The notes under the pieces are model-generated. The model was not told the DNA's origin and made no database searches. It saw only the letters and a list, made by a program, of their open reading frames with translations. The position numbers and the translations under genes were made by a program. DNA of 64,000 nucleotides. Origin: DATEDA01 sp963789885 (GTDB lineage: Bacteria; Pseudomonadota; Gammaproteobacteria; Burkholderiales; SG8-39). Where the stretch lies: positions 51,189-115,188 of the forward strand of contig CAWBNB010000012.1 of assembly GCA_963789885.1 (NCBI GenBank). Reading direction: 5' to 3'. Shown here one piece after another: positions 8,682-17,772 of the stretch; position 1 is the first letter of the stretch; each line of letters opens with the position of its first letter.

Positions 8682-9458
8682 TCAAGCGCGCCCCGTCACC
8701 GCGGTGAGCATGCCGAGCGATCCCATCTCGATCCCGTCGACCGCGATCGACATCTCCTCGTCCGGAGCCTGCAGCGCGGCGACGTAGAGCAGTGGCAGGT
8801 AGTGCTCGGGCGTCGGGATCGAGAGCGCAGCGTCCGCGCCGCCCGCCTCGTACTCGATCAGCGCCTCGTGATCCCGGGCGGCGAGCGCAGCGCGCACGCG
8901 CTCGTTGAAGCGTACCGCCCAGTCGTAGGGAGAGGTATCGGCCCCGCGCCTTATCGCCCGCAGGTTGTGGACGACGTTGCCGCTGCCGACGACGAGGACG
9001 CCCTCGTCGCGCAGCGGCGCGAGCCTGCGGCCGACGTCGTAGTGGAAGCGCGGCGGCTGCCCGCCGTCCATGCTGAGCTGCACCACCGGGATGCTCGCGT
9101 CGGGGAACGCGTGCACCAGCACCGACCAGGCGCCGTGATCCAGCCCCCAACCCTGGTCGAGCTGGACGTCGATCGCGGCGAGCAGGTCGCCGACCCGCGC
9201 CGCAAGCGCCGGGTCCCCGGGCGCCGGGTACTGCACGTCGAACAGCGCCTGCGGGAAGCCGTAGAAGTCGTGAATCGTCTCGGGGCGCTCCATCGCGGTC
9301 ACCGCGGTGCCGTGCGTGTACCAGTGGGCCGACACGCAGAGGATCGCTTTCGGGCGGGGCACCGACGCGCCGAGCCGGCGCCAGGCCTCGGTATAGCGGT
9401 TCCGGGCGAGCGTGTTCATCGGCGAGCCGTGACCGAAGAAGACCACGGGCATGCGCAT
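8682..9458 (-). CDS. LigB-type extradiol dioxygenase (4,5-DOPA dioxygenase / YgiD family)
   Basis: A 258-residue protein of the class III extradiol dioxygenase fold, opening MRMPVVFFGHGSPMN and followed by CVSAHWYTHG, WGLDHGAWSVL and PEHYLPLL, which carry the metal-binding and catalytic histidines of the YgiD/DODA group. These enzymes open catechol rings next to the hydroxyls. The start is ATG at 9458, because AAAGGAGG lies 7 bases upstream; the in-frame ATG at 9476 is upstream of that ribosome site. It is the last gene of the long catabolic operon. Substrate is unknown; the family also includes proteins assigned only by similarity. Confidence 0.9.
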   Translation of the reverse strand: MRMPVVFFGHGSPMNTLARNRYTEAWRRLGASVPRPKAILCVSAHWYTHGTAVTAMERPETIHDFYGFPQALFDVQYPAPGDPALAARVGDLLAAIDVQLDQGWGLDHGAWSVLVHAFPDASIPVVQLSMDGGQPPRFHYDVGRRLAPLRDEGVLVVGSGNVVHNLRAIRRGADTSPYDWAVRFNERVRAALAARDHEALIEYEAGGADAALSIPTPEHYLPLLYVAALQAPDEEMSIAVDGIEMGSLGMLTAVTGRA

Positions 9459-9472
9459 CGCGGTTCCTCCTT

Positions 9473-10405
9473 TCACGCGGCGCCGGCGAGCAGCGGATGC
9501 ACGCCGCTCCGCGTCACCCGGCCGTGCAGTTCGCGGCCGAGCGACTGCTCGCAGAACCGCGCGGTGTCCACGAGCTGTCCGAGGTCGATCGCGGTGCGGA
9601 TCCCGAGCGACTCGAACAGGCTGACGAGATCCTCGGTCGCCACGTTGCCGGTGAAGCCCTCACCGTACTTCACCTTGGCCGGATGGCCGCCGACGCCGCC
9701 GAACGAGCTGTCGAAGTGCCGCACCCCGGCTTCGTACGCCGCGACGTAGTTGACGAGCCCGGTGCCGCGGGTGTCGTGAAAGTGCGCGATCGGCGTCACC
9801 CCGGGCGCCTCGCGCGCGACGCGGGTGAACATCTGCCGTACCGACGCCGGGGTCGCCATGCCGGTGGTGTCGCCGAACGCGACGAGCGCGACGCCGAGCT
9901 CGGCGAAGCGCCGGGCGTCGGCGACGACGACGGCCGGGTCGACGGCGCCTTCGAACGGACACCCGAATGCCACCGAAACCGTCCCCACCATGCGGAAGCG
10001 GCCGCGGGCCGCCGCCACCATCTCGGCGACGTTCTGCCACTGCCCGGCGCGAGTGCGCTTCAGGTTGGTCTGCGTGTGGGATTCGGTCGCGGACACTAGG
10101 AGGCTGATCTCGTTCGCGCCGTACCCGAGCTCGAGGTCACCCACCGCCCGTTCGACCGCGCGCACGTTCGCGCATGTCGCCTTGTAGAACACCCCCTCGC
10201 GCCGCGGCAGCCGCCGGAGCAGGTCGGACGCGTCGGCGAACTGCGGGACAACCTTCGGGTTCGAGTACGACGTCGCCTCGATCCGCTCGAAGCCGATCGT
10301 CGCGAAGCGCTCGATCAGCGCGAGCTTGGCTTCGGTCGGGATGAAGTCCGGCTCGTGCTGGAGTCCGTCGCGGGCGAAGCACTCGCAGAGGATCACGTCG
10401 CGCAT
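9473..10405 (-). CDS. HMG-CoA lyase-like protein lacking the catalytic cysteine
   Basis: A 310-residue DRE-TIM barrel protein. Metal-binding residues are kept: Asp13 in FARDGLQ, and His208 and His210 in IAHFHDTRG. The family's mobile-loop signature GxGGCP reads GGVGGHP here, with His241 where hydroxymethylglutaryl-CoA lyase has its catalytic Cys. The fold and metal site suggest a C-C bond lyase for a beta-hydroxy acyl-CoA or a free hydroxy acid, but probably not HMG-CoA itself. It follows the Bug receptor gene by 7 bases and precedes the LigB dioxygenase, so it may act on a ring-cleavage product. ATG at 10405. Confidence 0.85.
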   Translation of the reverse strand: MRDVILCECFARDGLQHEPDFIPTEAKLALIERFATIGFERIEATSYSNPKVVPQFADASDLLRRLPRREGVFYKATCANVRAVERAVGDLELGYGANEISLLVSATESHTQTNLKRTRAGQWQNVAEMVAAARGRFRMVGTVSVAFGCPFEGAVDPAVVVADARRFAELGVALVAFGDTTGMATPASVRQMFTRVAREAPGVTPIAHFHDTRGTGLVNYVAAYEAGVRHFDSSFGGVGGHPAKVKYGEGFTGNVATEDLVSLFESLGIRTAIDLGQLVDTARFCEQSLGRELHGRVTRSGVHPLLAGAA

Positions 10406-10412
10406 GGGCGGT

Positions 10413-11378
10413 TCACTCCGGTTTGATGCCGGCCTTTGCCACGACCTGAGCCCAGCGGGTGCGTTCCGCCGCCACCCACGCGCCGAACGCCTCCGGCGTG
10501 CCGGGCGACGGTTCGATGTTCTGCTTCTCGAACGTCGCCTTCACCTCCGGATCGGCGAGCGCCTGCGTGATCTCGGCGTTCAGCCGCGCGACGATCGGCT
10601 GCGGCGTGCCGGCAGGCACCACGATCCCCCACCAGAACTGCGCGTCGACGCCCGTCACGCCCTGCTCGGCGAAGCTGCGCACGTCGGGGAGCGCGCCGAG
10701 CCGCTTGTCGCCGGTCACGCCGAGCGCCCGGACCTTCCCCGCGCGGACGTGCGGCAGCGGCGCCGGCATTCCGTCGAGCAGGATCTGGACCTCGCCGCCC
10801 ATGATCGCGGTGTACATCGGCGCTCCGCCCTTGTACGGCACGTGGACGATGTCGATCCCGGTCGCCTGCTTCAGCATCTCGGTGGCGAGGTGGTGAACGC
10901 TGCCCTGCCCCGGCGTTCCGTAGTTGAGCCGGCCCGGGTTCTGCTTCGCATAGGCGACGAACTCCGCGAGATCCTTCGCCGGCACCGACGGATGGACCAT
11001 CAGCACGTACGGGCCGCGCGCGATCTCGACCACCGGCGCGAACGACTTCACCGGGTCGTACGCGACCGTCTTCAGGACCGCCGGCGCGACCGCGAGGTTC
11101 GCCGCCACCGCGAAGAGCATCGTGTAGCCGTCGGGCTCGGCGCGCGCCACCGAAGCGGCACCGATCGTGCCCGCGGCGCCGGCGCGGTTGTCGACCACCA
11201 CCTGCTGGCCGAAACGCTGCGACAGCCTCGCGGCGAGCTGGCGCGCGACGATGTCGGTGGCGCCGCCGGGCGGGAACGCGTTCACCAGCGTGATCGGCTT
11301 CGACGGGTAGCCCTGTGCCGCGGCAGGGGCCGCCGCGCCTGCGAGCAGCACGAGCGCGAGCGCTCGGATCGCCCTCAT
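10413..11378 (-). CDS. Bug-family tripartite tricarboxylate receptor (TctC-like)
   Basis: A 321-residue periplasmic receptor with a cleavable signal peptide (MRAIRALALVLLAGAAAPAAAQG), followed by the Bug signatures YPSKPITLVNAFPPGGATDIVAR and VVVDNRAGAAGTIGAASVA, and later IVHVPYKGGAP. Bug proteins bind carboxylates, often aromatic or dicarboxylic acids. The start overlaps the acyl-CoA ligase stop as ATGA, so the two are translationally coupled, and the ligand is probably the substrate of the pathway encoded by this operon. No TctA or TctB membrane gene is in the window. Confidence 0.92.
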   Translation of the reverse strand: MRAIRALALVLLAGAAAPAAAQGYPSKPITLVNAFPPGGATDIVARQLAARLSQRFGQQVVVDNRAGAAGTIGAASVARAEPDGYTMLFAVAANLAVAPAVLKTVAYDPVKSFAPVVEIARGPYVLMVHPSVPAKDLAEFVAYAKQNPGRLNYGTPGQGSVHHLATEMLKQATGIDIVHVPYKGGAPMYTAIMGGEVQILLDGMPAPLPHVRAGKVRALGVTGDKRLGALPDVRSFAEQGVTGVDAQFWWGIVVPAGTPQPIVARLNAEITQALADPEVKATFEKQNIEPSPGTPEAFGAWVAAERTRWAQVVAKAGIKPE

Positions 11379-13006
11379 CGCTTCACGCCCCGGTCGAGAC
11401 CGAGCTCGCGCAGCGCGTGCTCGCGCAGTTTCGTCTTCTGCACCTTGCCGCTCGCAGTCATGCCGATCGCCTCGAAGTCCGGGACGATGCGCAGGTACCG
11501 TGGCACCCGGAAATTGGCGCAGCGCGCCTTCATGAAGCCGAGCAGCTCGTCGGCCGTCGCTCCCGCGCCGGCGCGCAGGGTCACGTACGCCGCCGGCACT
11601 TCGCCGAGCCGCGCATCGGGGACGCCGATCACCTGCGCCGTGGCGACGGCCGGATGCGACAGCAGCACCTCCTCGACCTCCGCCGGCGCGACGTTCTCGC
11701 CGCCGACCCGGAACACGTCCTTCAGCCGGCCCGACATCCGCAGACGGTTGTCGGCGGTAAGCGCGCCGAGGTCGCCGGTCCGCAGCCACCCGTCGGGGGT
11801 GAAAACCTTCGCGTTCGCCTCGGGGTTGTTGTAGTAGCCGCGCATCACGTTCCAGCCGCGCACCTGGATCTCGCCCTGCGTCTCTGGGGGCAGCGCAGCG
11901 AGGGTGTCCGGGTCGGCGATCCGCACGGCCACGCCCTCGTGCGGCTGCGCCAGGCCGGCGACGCGCAGCTCCAGCGAATCGCGGTGGTCGCTCATCACCA
12001 CGTTCGGCGAGGCTTCCGAGAGCCCGTAGGCGGCGCAGATCGCGCGCGCGCCGAGCACGTCGACGATCCTGCGCATCGTCTCCGGGCCGGCCGCCGCCCA
12101 TCCGCCGCGAAGGTGCAGCTTCGAGGGGTCGAAGTCGGCGTGGCTCATCAGGAGCTGGAAGAGCGTGTCGTTGCCGGAGATCAGCGTGCACCTTTCGCGG
12201 CTCATCAAGGCGAGCGCGGCGCCGGCCTCGAACGTCGGCAGCGTGACCAGGCACGCGCCGAACACGAGCGCCATCAGCGCCGACAGGGTCGAGCCGGCGA
12301 CGTGGAAGAACGGGCGGCAGTTGAAGTAGCGGTCGTCAGCCCGGACCCCGATGCGCGAGCCTGCCGCCCAGGCGTTCCGCAACATGTTGTCGTGCGTGAG
12401 CACCACGCCCTTGGGGTAGGCGGTGGTTCCCGACGTGAACTGGATGAGCAGCGGGTCGTCGGGCTTCACCGCGCGCGCGGCATCCCGGATGGCCGCGTCG
12501 CTAACCGAGTCGCCGGCCGCAAGGAAGGCGGTCCAGCCGAGGGCAGCCTTCGGCACCTCCTCGCCGACGACCACCACGTCGCGCAGCGCCGGCAGCCGGT
12601 CCCCGGGGAGCTGCGCATCGACCGCCGGCTCCGCCTCCCGCAGGAACGACATGAAATCGATCTTCATGAACCGGTCGGCGAGCACGAGCGCCTTGGAGTC
12701 GGCCTGCTTCAGACAGAACGCGAGCTCGGCGGCCTTGAACCGCGTGTTGACCGGCACCGTGACTGCACCGATCAGCGCCGCGCCGTAGAAGGTCTCGAGC
12801 CACTTCTCGTCGTTGCCCATGAGCACGCCGACGTGGTTCCCGCGCCGCAGGCCGAGCGCGTGCAGGGCCTTCGCCGCGCGCCACGCCGCTGCCTCGAGCT
12901 CGGGCCATGAGAGCCGCATGTGCTCGGTGACAACCGCGTCGGCGGCGCCGCGGGCGGCGACGCTCGCGGCCAGGAACTCGCGCAGCGTCTGCGGCGTCCA
13001 GCTCAC
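11375..13006 (-). CDS. AMP-dependent acyl-CoA synthetase (acyl/aryl-CoA ligase)
   Basis: A 543-residue ANL-superfamily ligase that activates a carboxylic acid with ATP and joins it to CoA. Visible motifs are the P-loop IQFTSGTTAYPKGV near 205, AAYGLSEASPN near 325, GWLRTGDLGALT near 415, RLKDVFRVGGENVAPAEVE near 440 and the C-terminal catalytic Lys in MTASGKVQKTKLR. The start is GTG at 13006, overlapping the previous stop as GTGA. The acid activated cannot be deduced; the operon context points to an aromatic or ring-cleavage acid. Confidence 0.93.
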   Translation of the reverse strand: MSWTPQTLREFLAASVAARGAADAVVTEHMRLSWPELEAAAWRAAKALHALGLRRGNHVGVLMGNDEKWLETFYGAALIGAVTVPVNTRFKAAELAFCLKQADSKALVLADRFMKIDFMSFLREAEPAVDAQLPGDRLPALRDVVVVGEEVPKAALGWTAFLAAGDSVSDAAIRDAARAVKPDDPLLIQFTSGTTAYPKGVVLTHDNMLRNAWAAGSRIGVRADDRYFNCRPFFHVAGSTLSALMALVFGACLVTLPTFEAGAALALMSRERCTLISGNDTLFQLLMSHADFDPSKLHLRGGWAAAGPETMRRIVDVLGARAICAAYGLSEASPNVVMSDHRDSLELRVAGLAQPHEGVAVRIADPDTLAALPPETQGEIQVRGWNVMRGYYNNPEANAKVFTPDGWLRTGDLGALTADNRLRMSGRLKDVFRVGGENVAPAEVEEVLLSHPAVATAQVIGVPDARLGEVPAAYVTLRAGAGATADELLGFMKARCANFRVPRYLRIVPDFEAIGMTASGKVQKTKLREHALRELGLDRGVKR

Positions 13007-13749
13007 GTCTTGCCCTTGAACCCCGCGATCCCGGCGCGCCAGTCGGCTGCCGCCAGGTTCTCCTCGATCGCGAGGAGCTCGGTTGCGAGCGCGCCGCGCG
13101 GATCGAGCTCGACGCCGCGGTCGATGCAGCGCTTCGCGAGACGCATCGAAGTCGGCGGCGCGGCCACGATCGTCTTTGCGATCGCCGCGAGCACTGCGTC
13201 GAGCCCTTCGGCCGGCACCGTGCGCGCCACGAGCCCTGCCGCCTGCGCTTCTGCGACCGAGAGCGCGCGGCCAGTGAACATCAGGTCCTTCGCCAGCCGC
13301 TTACCGAGCACCCGGGGCAGCCGCTGCGTCGCACCGACCGTGCCCCAGAGCGCCTCGGGCGTGCGGAACGACGCCTCGGGCGTGGCGAGGATGAAGTCGC
13401 AGGCGGCTGCGATCTCGCAGCCGGAGCCGACCGCGGCCGCATGCACGATCGCGATCACCGGCATCGGCAGGCGCTCGAGCGCGTCGTACGCGGCGAATGC
13501 CTTGAGTCGCCGCGCGCGCACCTGGTCCTCGTTCATGCCCTGGCGTTCCTTGAGGTCCGCGCCGGCACAGAACACCGGACCATTGCCGCGCACGAAGACC
13601 ACCCGGACGTTCTCGTCCGCTGCCGCGCTCGCCGCGGCGCCGAGCAGTCCTTCGCACATCGCGCTGTTGAGCGCGTTGCGGCTCTCCGGCCGGTTCAGCG
13701 TGATCGTGGCGACGCCGTCCGCGACCAAGTAGAGGACCGGTTCGTTCAT
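13003..13749 (-). CDS. Enoyl-CoA hydratase/isomerase family protein (first copy)
   Basis: A 248-residue crotonase-fold protein with TITLNRPESRNALNSAM, the oxyanion-hole block VFCAGADLKERQG near 60, and AAAVGSGCEIAAACDF near 105. It would add water to, or rearrange, an enoyl-CoA. The usual second catalytic Glu region reads TPEALWGTVGA. The start overlaps the CoA-transferase stop as ATGA at 13746-13749. It is one of two crotonase genes in this operon; they are clearly different in sequence and probably act on different intermediates. Confidence 0.92.
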   Translation of the reverse strand: MNEPVLYLVADGVATITLNRPESRNALNSAMCEGLLGAAASAAADENVRVVFVRGNGPVFCAGADLKERQGMNEDQVRARRLKAFAAYDALERLPMPVIAIVHAAAVGSGCEIAAACDFILATPEASFRTPEALWGTVGATQRLPRVLGKRLAKDLMFTGRALSVAEAQAAGLVARTVPAEGLDAVLAAIAKTIVAAPPTSMRLAKRCIDRGVELDPRGALATELLAIEENLAAADWRAGIAGFKGKT

Positions 13750-14942
13750 ATCGCCTTCGCCTCCCTTAGGGCCGCGATCCGCTCGCGGCTGTAGCCGAGC
13801 CGCTCCGCGAGCACGCTTTCCGTGTGCTCGCCGAGGAGCGGCGGGCGGCCGACCCGCGGTGCGTCCCAGCCGTCGAACTTGAGCGGCACCGGCAGGCACG
13901 GAAACTCGCCGATGTTCGGGTGCGCGAAGCTCGCCACCATGCCGCGCGCGAGCGTGTGCGGGTCGGCGAGCACCTCGTCGACCGCCTTGATCGGCCCCGC
14001 CGGAACGTCGGCGGCGTCGAACGCCGCGCCGAGCTCGTCTCGGTTCCACTTCCCGACCGCTTCGGTCAGCTTGGCCATCACTTCCTCGCGCCGACGCACG
14101 CGGTCCGAGTTCGCCGCGAGCCCCGGCTCGCTCCCCCACGCTTCGAGCCCGAGCACGCGGCACAGGTTCAGCCAGTGCTGGTCGCTCGCCGTGATATGGA
14201 GCCAGCCGCCGTCGGCGCAGCGGAAGCTCGCGGACGGCACGCGGCCCGGGTGCTCGGTACCGAGCCGCGGCGGCACCTCGCCGAGCGCGAAGTACCGCGC
14301 CGCTGCGAGCGTGAGGAGGGCCACCTGGCCGTCGATCATGGAGAAATCGACGTAGCTGCCCTTCCCCGTCGCGGCGCGGCCGGCGAGCGCCGCAAGAATC
14401 GAGATCGCCACCCACAGCCCCGACGTGAGATCGGCCACCGGCAGCCCGGGCTTCACCGGACCGCCGCCGCGCTCGCCGGTGAGGCTCATGATTCCGCCCA
14501 TCGCCTGGAAGACGGTGTCGTAGCCCTTGCGATGCGCGTAGGGCCCGCTCTGGCCGAAGCCGGTGCACGACACGTAGACCAGCTTCTCGTTCGCCGTCCG
14601 GACCGCGGCGTAGTCGAGCCCGTAGCGGGCGAGCGTCCCGACCGGAAAGTTCTCGATCAGGACGTCGGCGCCCTGCGCGAGATCGCGGATCACCGCCTGC
14701 CCGTCGGGCGAGCGCAGGTTCACGGTGATCGACTGCTTGCTGCGGTTGACCGCGAAGTAGTACGCGCTTTCGGAGGCGCCGTCGCGCTCGACGAACGGCT
14801 CGAACGTGCGCGTCTCGTCGCCGCCGCGCGGCTGCTCGACCTTGATGACGGTGGCGCCGAGCTCGGCGAGGATCATCGAGGCGAAGGGGCACGCGAGCAC
14901 CCGCGAGAGGTCGAGGATCGTGACGTGCTCGAGCGGTCTCAC
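13746..14942 (-). CDS. CaiB/BaiF family III CoA-transferase
   Basis: A 398-residue class III CoA-transferase. It starts VRPLEHVTILDLSRVLACPF with GTG at 14942 and carries the catalytic Asp in PVADLTSGLW near 170, plus FAVNRSKQSITVNLRSP and CTGFGQSGPYAHRKGYD, all typical of formyl-CoA/carnitine CoA-transferases. It moves CoA between two organic acids without ATP. It overlaps both neighbours by 4 bases. With an acyl-CoA ligase in the same operon, it may recycle CoA between incoming substrate and product. Confidence 0.94.
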   Translation of the reverse strand: MRPLEHVTILDLSRVLACPFASMILAELGATVIKVEQPRGGDETRTFEPFVERDGASESAYYFAVNRSKQSITVNLRSPDGQAVIRDLAQGADVLIENFPVGTLARYGLDYAAVRTANEKLVYVSCTGFGQSGPYAHRKGYDTVFQAMGGIMSLTGERGGGPVKPGLPVADLTSGLWVAISILAALAGRAATGKGSYVDFSMIDGQVALLTLAAARYFALGEVPPRLGTEHPGRVPSASFRCADGGWLHITASDQHWLNLCRVLGLEAWGSEPGLAANSDRVRRREEVMAKLTEAVGKWNRDELGAAFDAADVPAGPIKAVDEVLADPHTLARGMVASFAHPNIGEFPCLPVPLKFDGWDAPRVGRPPLLGEHTESVLAERLGYSRERIAALREAKAI

Positions 14943-15661
14943 TTGCGGAACGCCCGCATGCGCTTGTTCGCTTCGCGCCCGGTTGCGAGCGCGTCGGCGA
15001 AGGGCAGCTCGGTCACCTGGTAGAAGAGCTGCTTCGTCGCCGCCATCGCCGGCCGGCTGACCGCGGCCAGCTCGCCGGCAAGCGCCAGCGCCTCGCCCAT
15101 GAGGTCCGCGTCGGGCACGACGCGGTTCACCATCCCGAGCTCGAGCGCGCGGTGCGCGCCGATCGTCCGGCCGGTCGCGAGCAGCTCGAACGCGCTCTTC
15201 CGCCCGATCTGGCGCACGAGGTTCGGCATGACGATCGCGGCCACGATGCCGTGCTTCACTTCCGGGTAGCCGAGCTTCGCCGATTCGGCCATCAGCGCGA
15301 TGTCGCCGGCGAGCGCGAGCCCCGCTCCGCCGCCCATCGCCGCGCCGTTGATCGCGGTGATCACCGGCTTGGTCAGCCGCGGAAAGATCTCGTGCAGGCT
15401 CATCGTCAGTTGCGCCCGGCGCTCGACGAGCGGTTGGTTGTCGGCCACCAGATCCTTGAACTCGGACAGGTCCGCGCCGGCACAGAAACCCGGGCCGGCG
15501 CCGGTGAGCACGATCGCGTGGACCGCATCGTCGGCATCGGCGGCGCGCAGGCCCTCCAGCAGCGCCCCGGTCAGCGCGTTGTTGAGCGCGTTCCGCTTCT
15601 CCGGACGGTTCATCGTCAGCGTCCGCACCGCGCCGCGGTCCTCGATCAGCAGTTCCGCCAT
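14939..15661 (-). CDS. Enoyl-CoA hydratase/isomerase family protein (second copy)
   Basis: A 240-residue crotonase-family protein with TLTMNRPEKRNALNNAL, GPGFCAGADLSEFK near 57, and the oxyanion-hole helix INGAAMGGGAGLALAGD near 105. Glu in GYPEVKHGIV is at the position expected of the second catalytic acid. It sits between the CoA-transferase (4-base overlap) and the flavin oxidoreductase, 13 bases away. A beta-oxidation-like step is likely. ATG at 15661. Confidence 0.92.
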   Translation of the reverse strand: MAELLIEDRGAVRTLTMNRPEKRNALNNALTGALLEGLRAADADDAVHAIVLTGAGPGFCAGADLSEFKDLVADNQPLVERRAQLTMSLHEIFPRLTKPVITAINGAAMGGGAGLALAGDIALMAESAKLGYPEVKHGIVAAIVMPNLVRQIGRKSAFELLATGRTIGAHRALELGMVNRVVPDADLMGEALALAGELAAVSRPAMAATKQLFYQVTELPFADALATGREANKRMRAFRK

Positions 15662-15674
15662 CGTCCTCGCTCCG

Positions 15675-16646
15675 TCACACGGTTTCGGCGACCGGGCGCA
15701 GCGCGGCGAGGCGCGCCACCGCGCGGTCGAACTCGGCGACGAGCCGTCCGACCAGCTCGCCCGCCGGGACGAGCTCGTCGATCAGCCCCGCGCACTGCCC
15801 GACCTCGACCTTGCCGCGCGCGACGTCGCCGTCGAACGCGGCGAGCTTGAGCGAGCTCGTGTCGTAGATCACCTTGAGCTCCGCTTCGGAACGGCCGCTA
15901 CGCTCGGCAGCGTCGTATTCGCCGGTGAAGTCGTTCTTCAGGACGCGAATCGGCAGCTTCCCGCGGCCGACGAGCGTCGTGCCGGCGATGCCGGATTCGA
16001 GCGCCGCCGCCTTGTAGGCGGGGTGCAGATTCGATTCGGGCGTGAGCAGGAATCGCGTGCCGAGTTGCACGCCCTCGGCGCCGAGGCAGAACATTGCGGC
16101 GATGCCCGCCCCGTCGGCGACGCCGCCGCCCGCGATGACCGGAACCTTCACCGCCTTGCACACCGCGCGCACGACGACGAGCGTACCGACCTCGTCGGGC
16201 GGTGGATGGCCGCCCGCTTCGACGCCGACCGCGATCACCGCGTCGACGCCCGCCTCCTCCGCCTTCTTCGCGTGCACCGGCGAGGCGGTGACGTGCAGCC
16301 ACGTCACGCCGGCCGCCTTGAACCGCGCGATGTGCTGCTTCGGCCCGCCCTGCGAGCCGACCAGGATCGGCACCTTCTCCTCGAGCACGATGTCGAGGAA
16401 CGTCGCGGCGCGCTTGTTGTAGAGCGGTACGTTCACCGCATAGGGATTCGCGGTTCCCGACTTCACCTTGCGGATCGCCGCGCGGAGATCGTCCGGGTAC
16501 ATCGGGCCGGCGCCGATCACGCCGAGGCCGCCCGCCTGCGAAACGGCGAGCGCGAGCTCGGCGTTCGAGGACGCCCAGCTCATCCCGGCCTGGACGATCG
16601 GGTAGCGGATGCCGAGAAGGTCGGTGACGCGGGTCTTGAACGGCAT
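15675..16646 (-). CDS. NAD(P)H-dependent flavin oxidoreductase (nitronate monooxygenase family)
   Basis: A 323-residue FMN TIM-barrel protein of the 2-nitropropane dioxygenase family: RYPIVQAGMSWASS at the N-terminus, GVEAGGHPPPDEVGT near 145, and PVIAGGGVADGAGIAAM near 172. Several relatives reduce enoyl-CoAs or quinones rather than oxidise nitronates, and its position among CoA-pathway genes suggests that kind of role. The start ATG at 16646 is 3 bases beyond the MarR gene's stop. Confidence 0.9.
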   Translation of the reverse strand: MPFKTRVTDLLGIRYPIVQAGMSWASSNAELALAVSQAGGLGVIGAGPMYPDDLRAAIRKVKSGTANPYAVNVPLYNKRAATFLDIVLEEKVPILVGSQGGPKQHIARFKAAGVTWLHVTASPVHAKKAEEAGVDAVIAVGVEAGGHPPPDEVGTLVVVRAVCKAVKVPVIAGGGVADGAGIAAMFCLGAEGVQLGTRFLLTPESNLHPAYKAAALESGIAGTTLVGRGKLPIRVLKNDFTGEYDAAERSGRSEAELKVIYDTSSLKLAAFDGDVARGKVEVGQCAGLIDELVPAGELVGRLVAEFDRAVARLAALRPVAETV

Positions 16647-16649
16647 CCT

Positions 16650-17177
16650 CTAACGCCTCCGCTTCCGCTGCCCGAGGACCTTTTCCTGCTCGATGAACGC
16701 GCGCGCCTGGTCGGCGAGCTTCTTCAGCGCGCCCTCCAGGCACTCGCGCTCGCGCGGCGCAAGGCAGCCGAGAAATGCGTCGTTCCGTTCGGCTGCCGCG
16801 CGGATCAGCCCCTCGCAGAGCTTCTCCCCGCTGCGCGTGAGCGTGAGCTTCACGCCGCGGCCGTCGGTCTCGTCGGCATCGCGCGCGACGAGCCCGCGCT
16901 CGACGAGGCCGGCGACCACGCGGCTCATCTGGCTCTTGTCCAGCCCCGCGGCGGCAGCGAGCTCGTTGAGGGAGAGCGGCGCCTGCGCGCCGAGGAGCGC
17001 GACCGTGCGCCACTCCCAGAGGCTCACCCCGAACTCGCGCTTGTAGCGCATCGCGGCCCCGCGCGAGAGCAGGTTCGCCACGACGTGCAGCCGGTACGAG
17101 AGCAGGTCCCGGATCGTCGGCGCGTCGTTCTGCCGTGCTTCGCGGGCGCGTCGGCCTGCAGTGGGTGCGTCGAGCAT
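16650..17177 (-). CDS. MarR-family transcriptional regulator
   Basis: A 175-residue MarR protein with the winged helix at about 60-120: LSLNELAAAAGLDKSQMSRVV, then GLVERGLVARDAD with the wing. MarR dimers usually repress aromatic-degradation genes until a phenolic or aryl-CoA ligand binds. It lies inside the operon it probably controls, 7 bases past pcaG. The palindrome at 20312-20347, ahead of the first gene, is the natural candidate operator. The N-terminal tail of about 20 residues is longer than usual. ATG at 17177. Confidence 0.92.
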   Translation of the reverse strand: MLDAPTAGRRAREARQNDAPTIRDLLSYRLHVVANLLSRGAAMRYKREFGVSLWEWRTVALLGAQAPLSLNELAAAAGLDKSQMSRVVAGLVERGLVARDADETDGRGVKLTLTRSGEKLCEGLIRAAAERNDAFLGCLAPRERECLEGALKKLADQARAFIEQEKVLGQRKRRR

Positions 17178-17184
17178 CGCCCGC

Positions 17185-17760
17185 TCAGTCGTCGAAGAAC
17201 GGCGTCTCGCCGTCGCCGCGGAGGCGGATGTCGAACTGGTAGCCGGTGCCGTCGCGCGTCGCGACGAGGCGCGACCGCACGGCCGCGGGCTGCACCGCGC
17301 CGAGCACCGGATCGGTCTCGTTCCCCGGCTCGCCCTCGAAGAACATCACGGTCTGCAGATGGCGCATGATCCCCGAGAAGAGCACGATCACGTTCACGTG
17401 CGGGGCGCGGAGCTTGCCGTCGGGCATCGCGTACGCGCCCGGCTTGATCGTCGTGAAGCGGTAGCGGCCGTCCTTGCCGGTCGCCGCACGGCCCCAGCCG
17501 GCGAAACCGGGGTCGGCGTCGCCGTGCCGCGGATCGCGGGGATCGCGGAAGATGCCCTGCGCATCGGCCTGCCAGATCTCCAGCACCAGGTTGTCCATCG
17601 GCGCGCCGTCCACCTGCACCACCCGGCCGTGGATCTCGATCCGCTCCCCGCGCGCGGTGCGCCCGTCGCGCTGCGTGAGGTCGTTCGCCCCGGCATCGAC
17701 GTACCGCGGCGGGAAGAACGGCCCGAGGGTAATTTCAGCAGTCGGCGTGAGCTTCGCCAT
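17185..17760 (-). CDS. pcaG: Protocatechuate 3,4-dioxygenase, alpha subunit
   Basis: A 191-residue intradiol dioxygenase alpha subunit, starting LTPTAEITLGPFFPPRYVD. It has LVLEIWQADAQGIF, FTTIKPGAYAMPDG, RAPHVNVIVLFSGI and LQTVMFFEGE at the spacing of PcaG. The iron ligands lie on the beta chain, so this subunit is structural and contributes to the active-site pocket. The gene lies 12 bases after pcaH. Together they open protocatechuate between its hydroxyls to 3-carboxy-cis,cis-muconate. ATG at 17760. Confidence 0.95.
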   Translation of the reverse strand: MAKLTPTAEITLGPFFPPRYVDAGANDLTQRDGRTARGERIEIHGRVVQVDGAPMDNLVLEIWQADAQGIFRDPRDPRHGDADPGFAGWGRAATGKDGRYRFTTIKPGAYAMPDGKLRAPHVNVIVLFSGIMRHLQTVMFFEGEPGNETDPVLGAVQPAAVRSRLVATRDGTGYQFDIRLRGDGETPFFDD

Positions 17761-17772
17761 TGCCGGGCCCGC

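Noticed and set aside
13003..15661. The two crotonase genes as a recent tandem duplication
   Set aside because: They share only family motifs and differ widely elsewhere; a CoA-transferase gene separates them.
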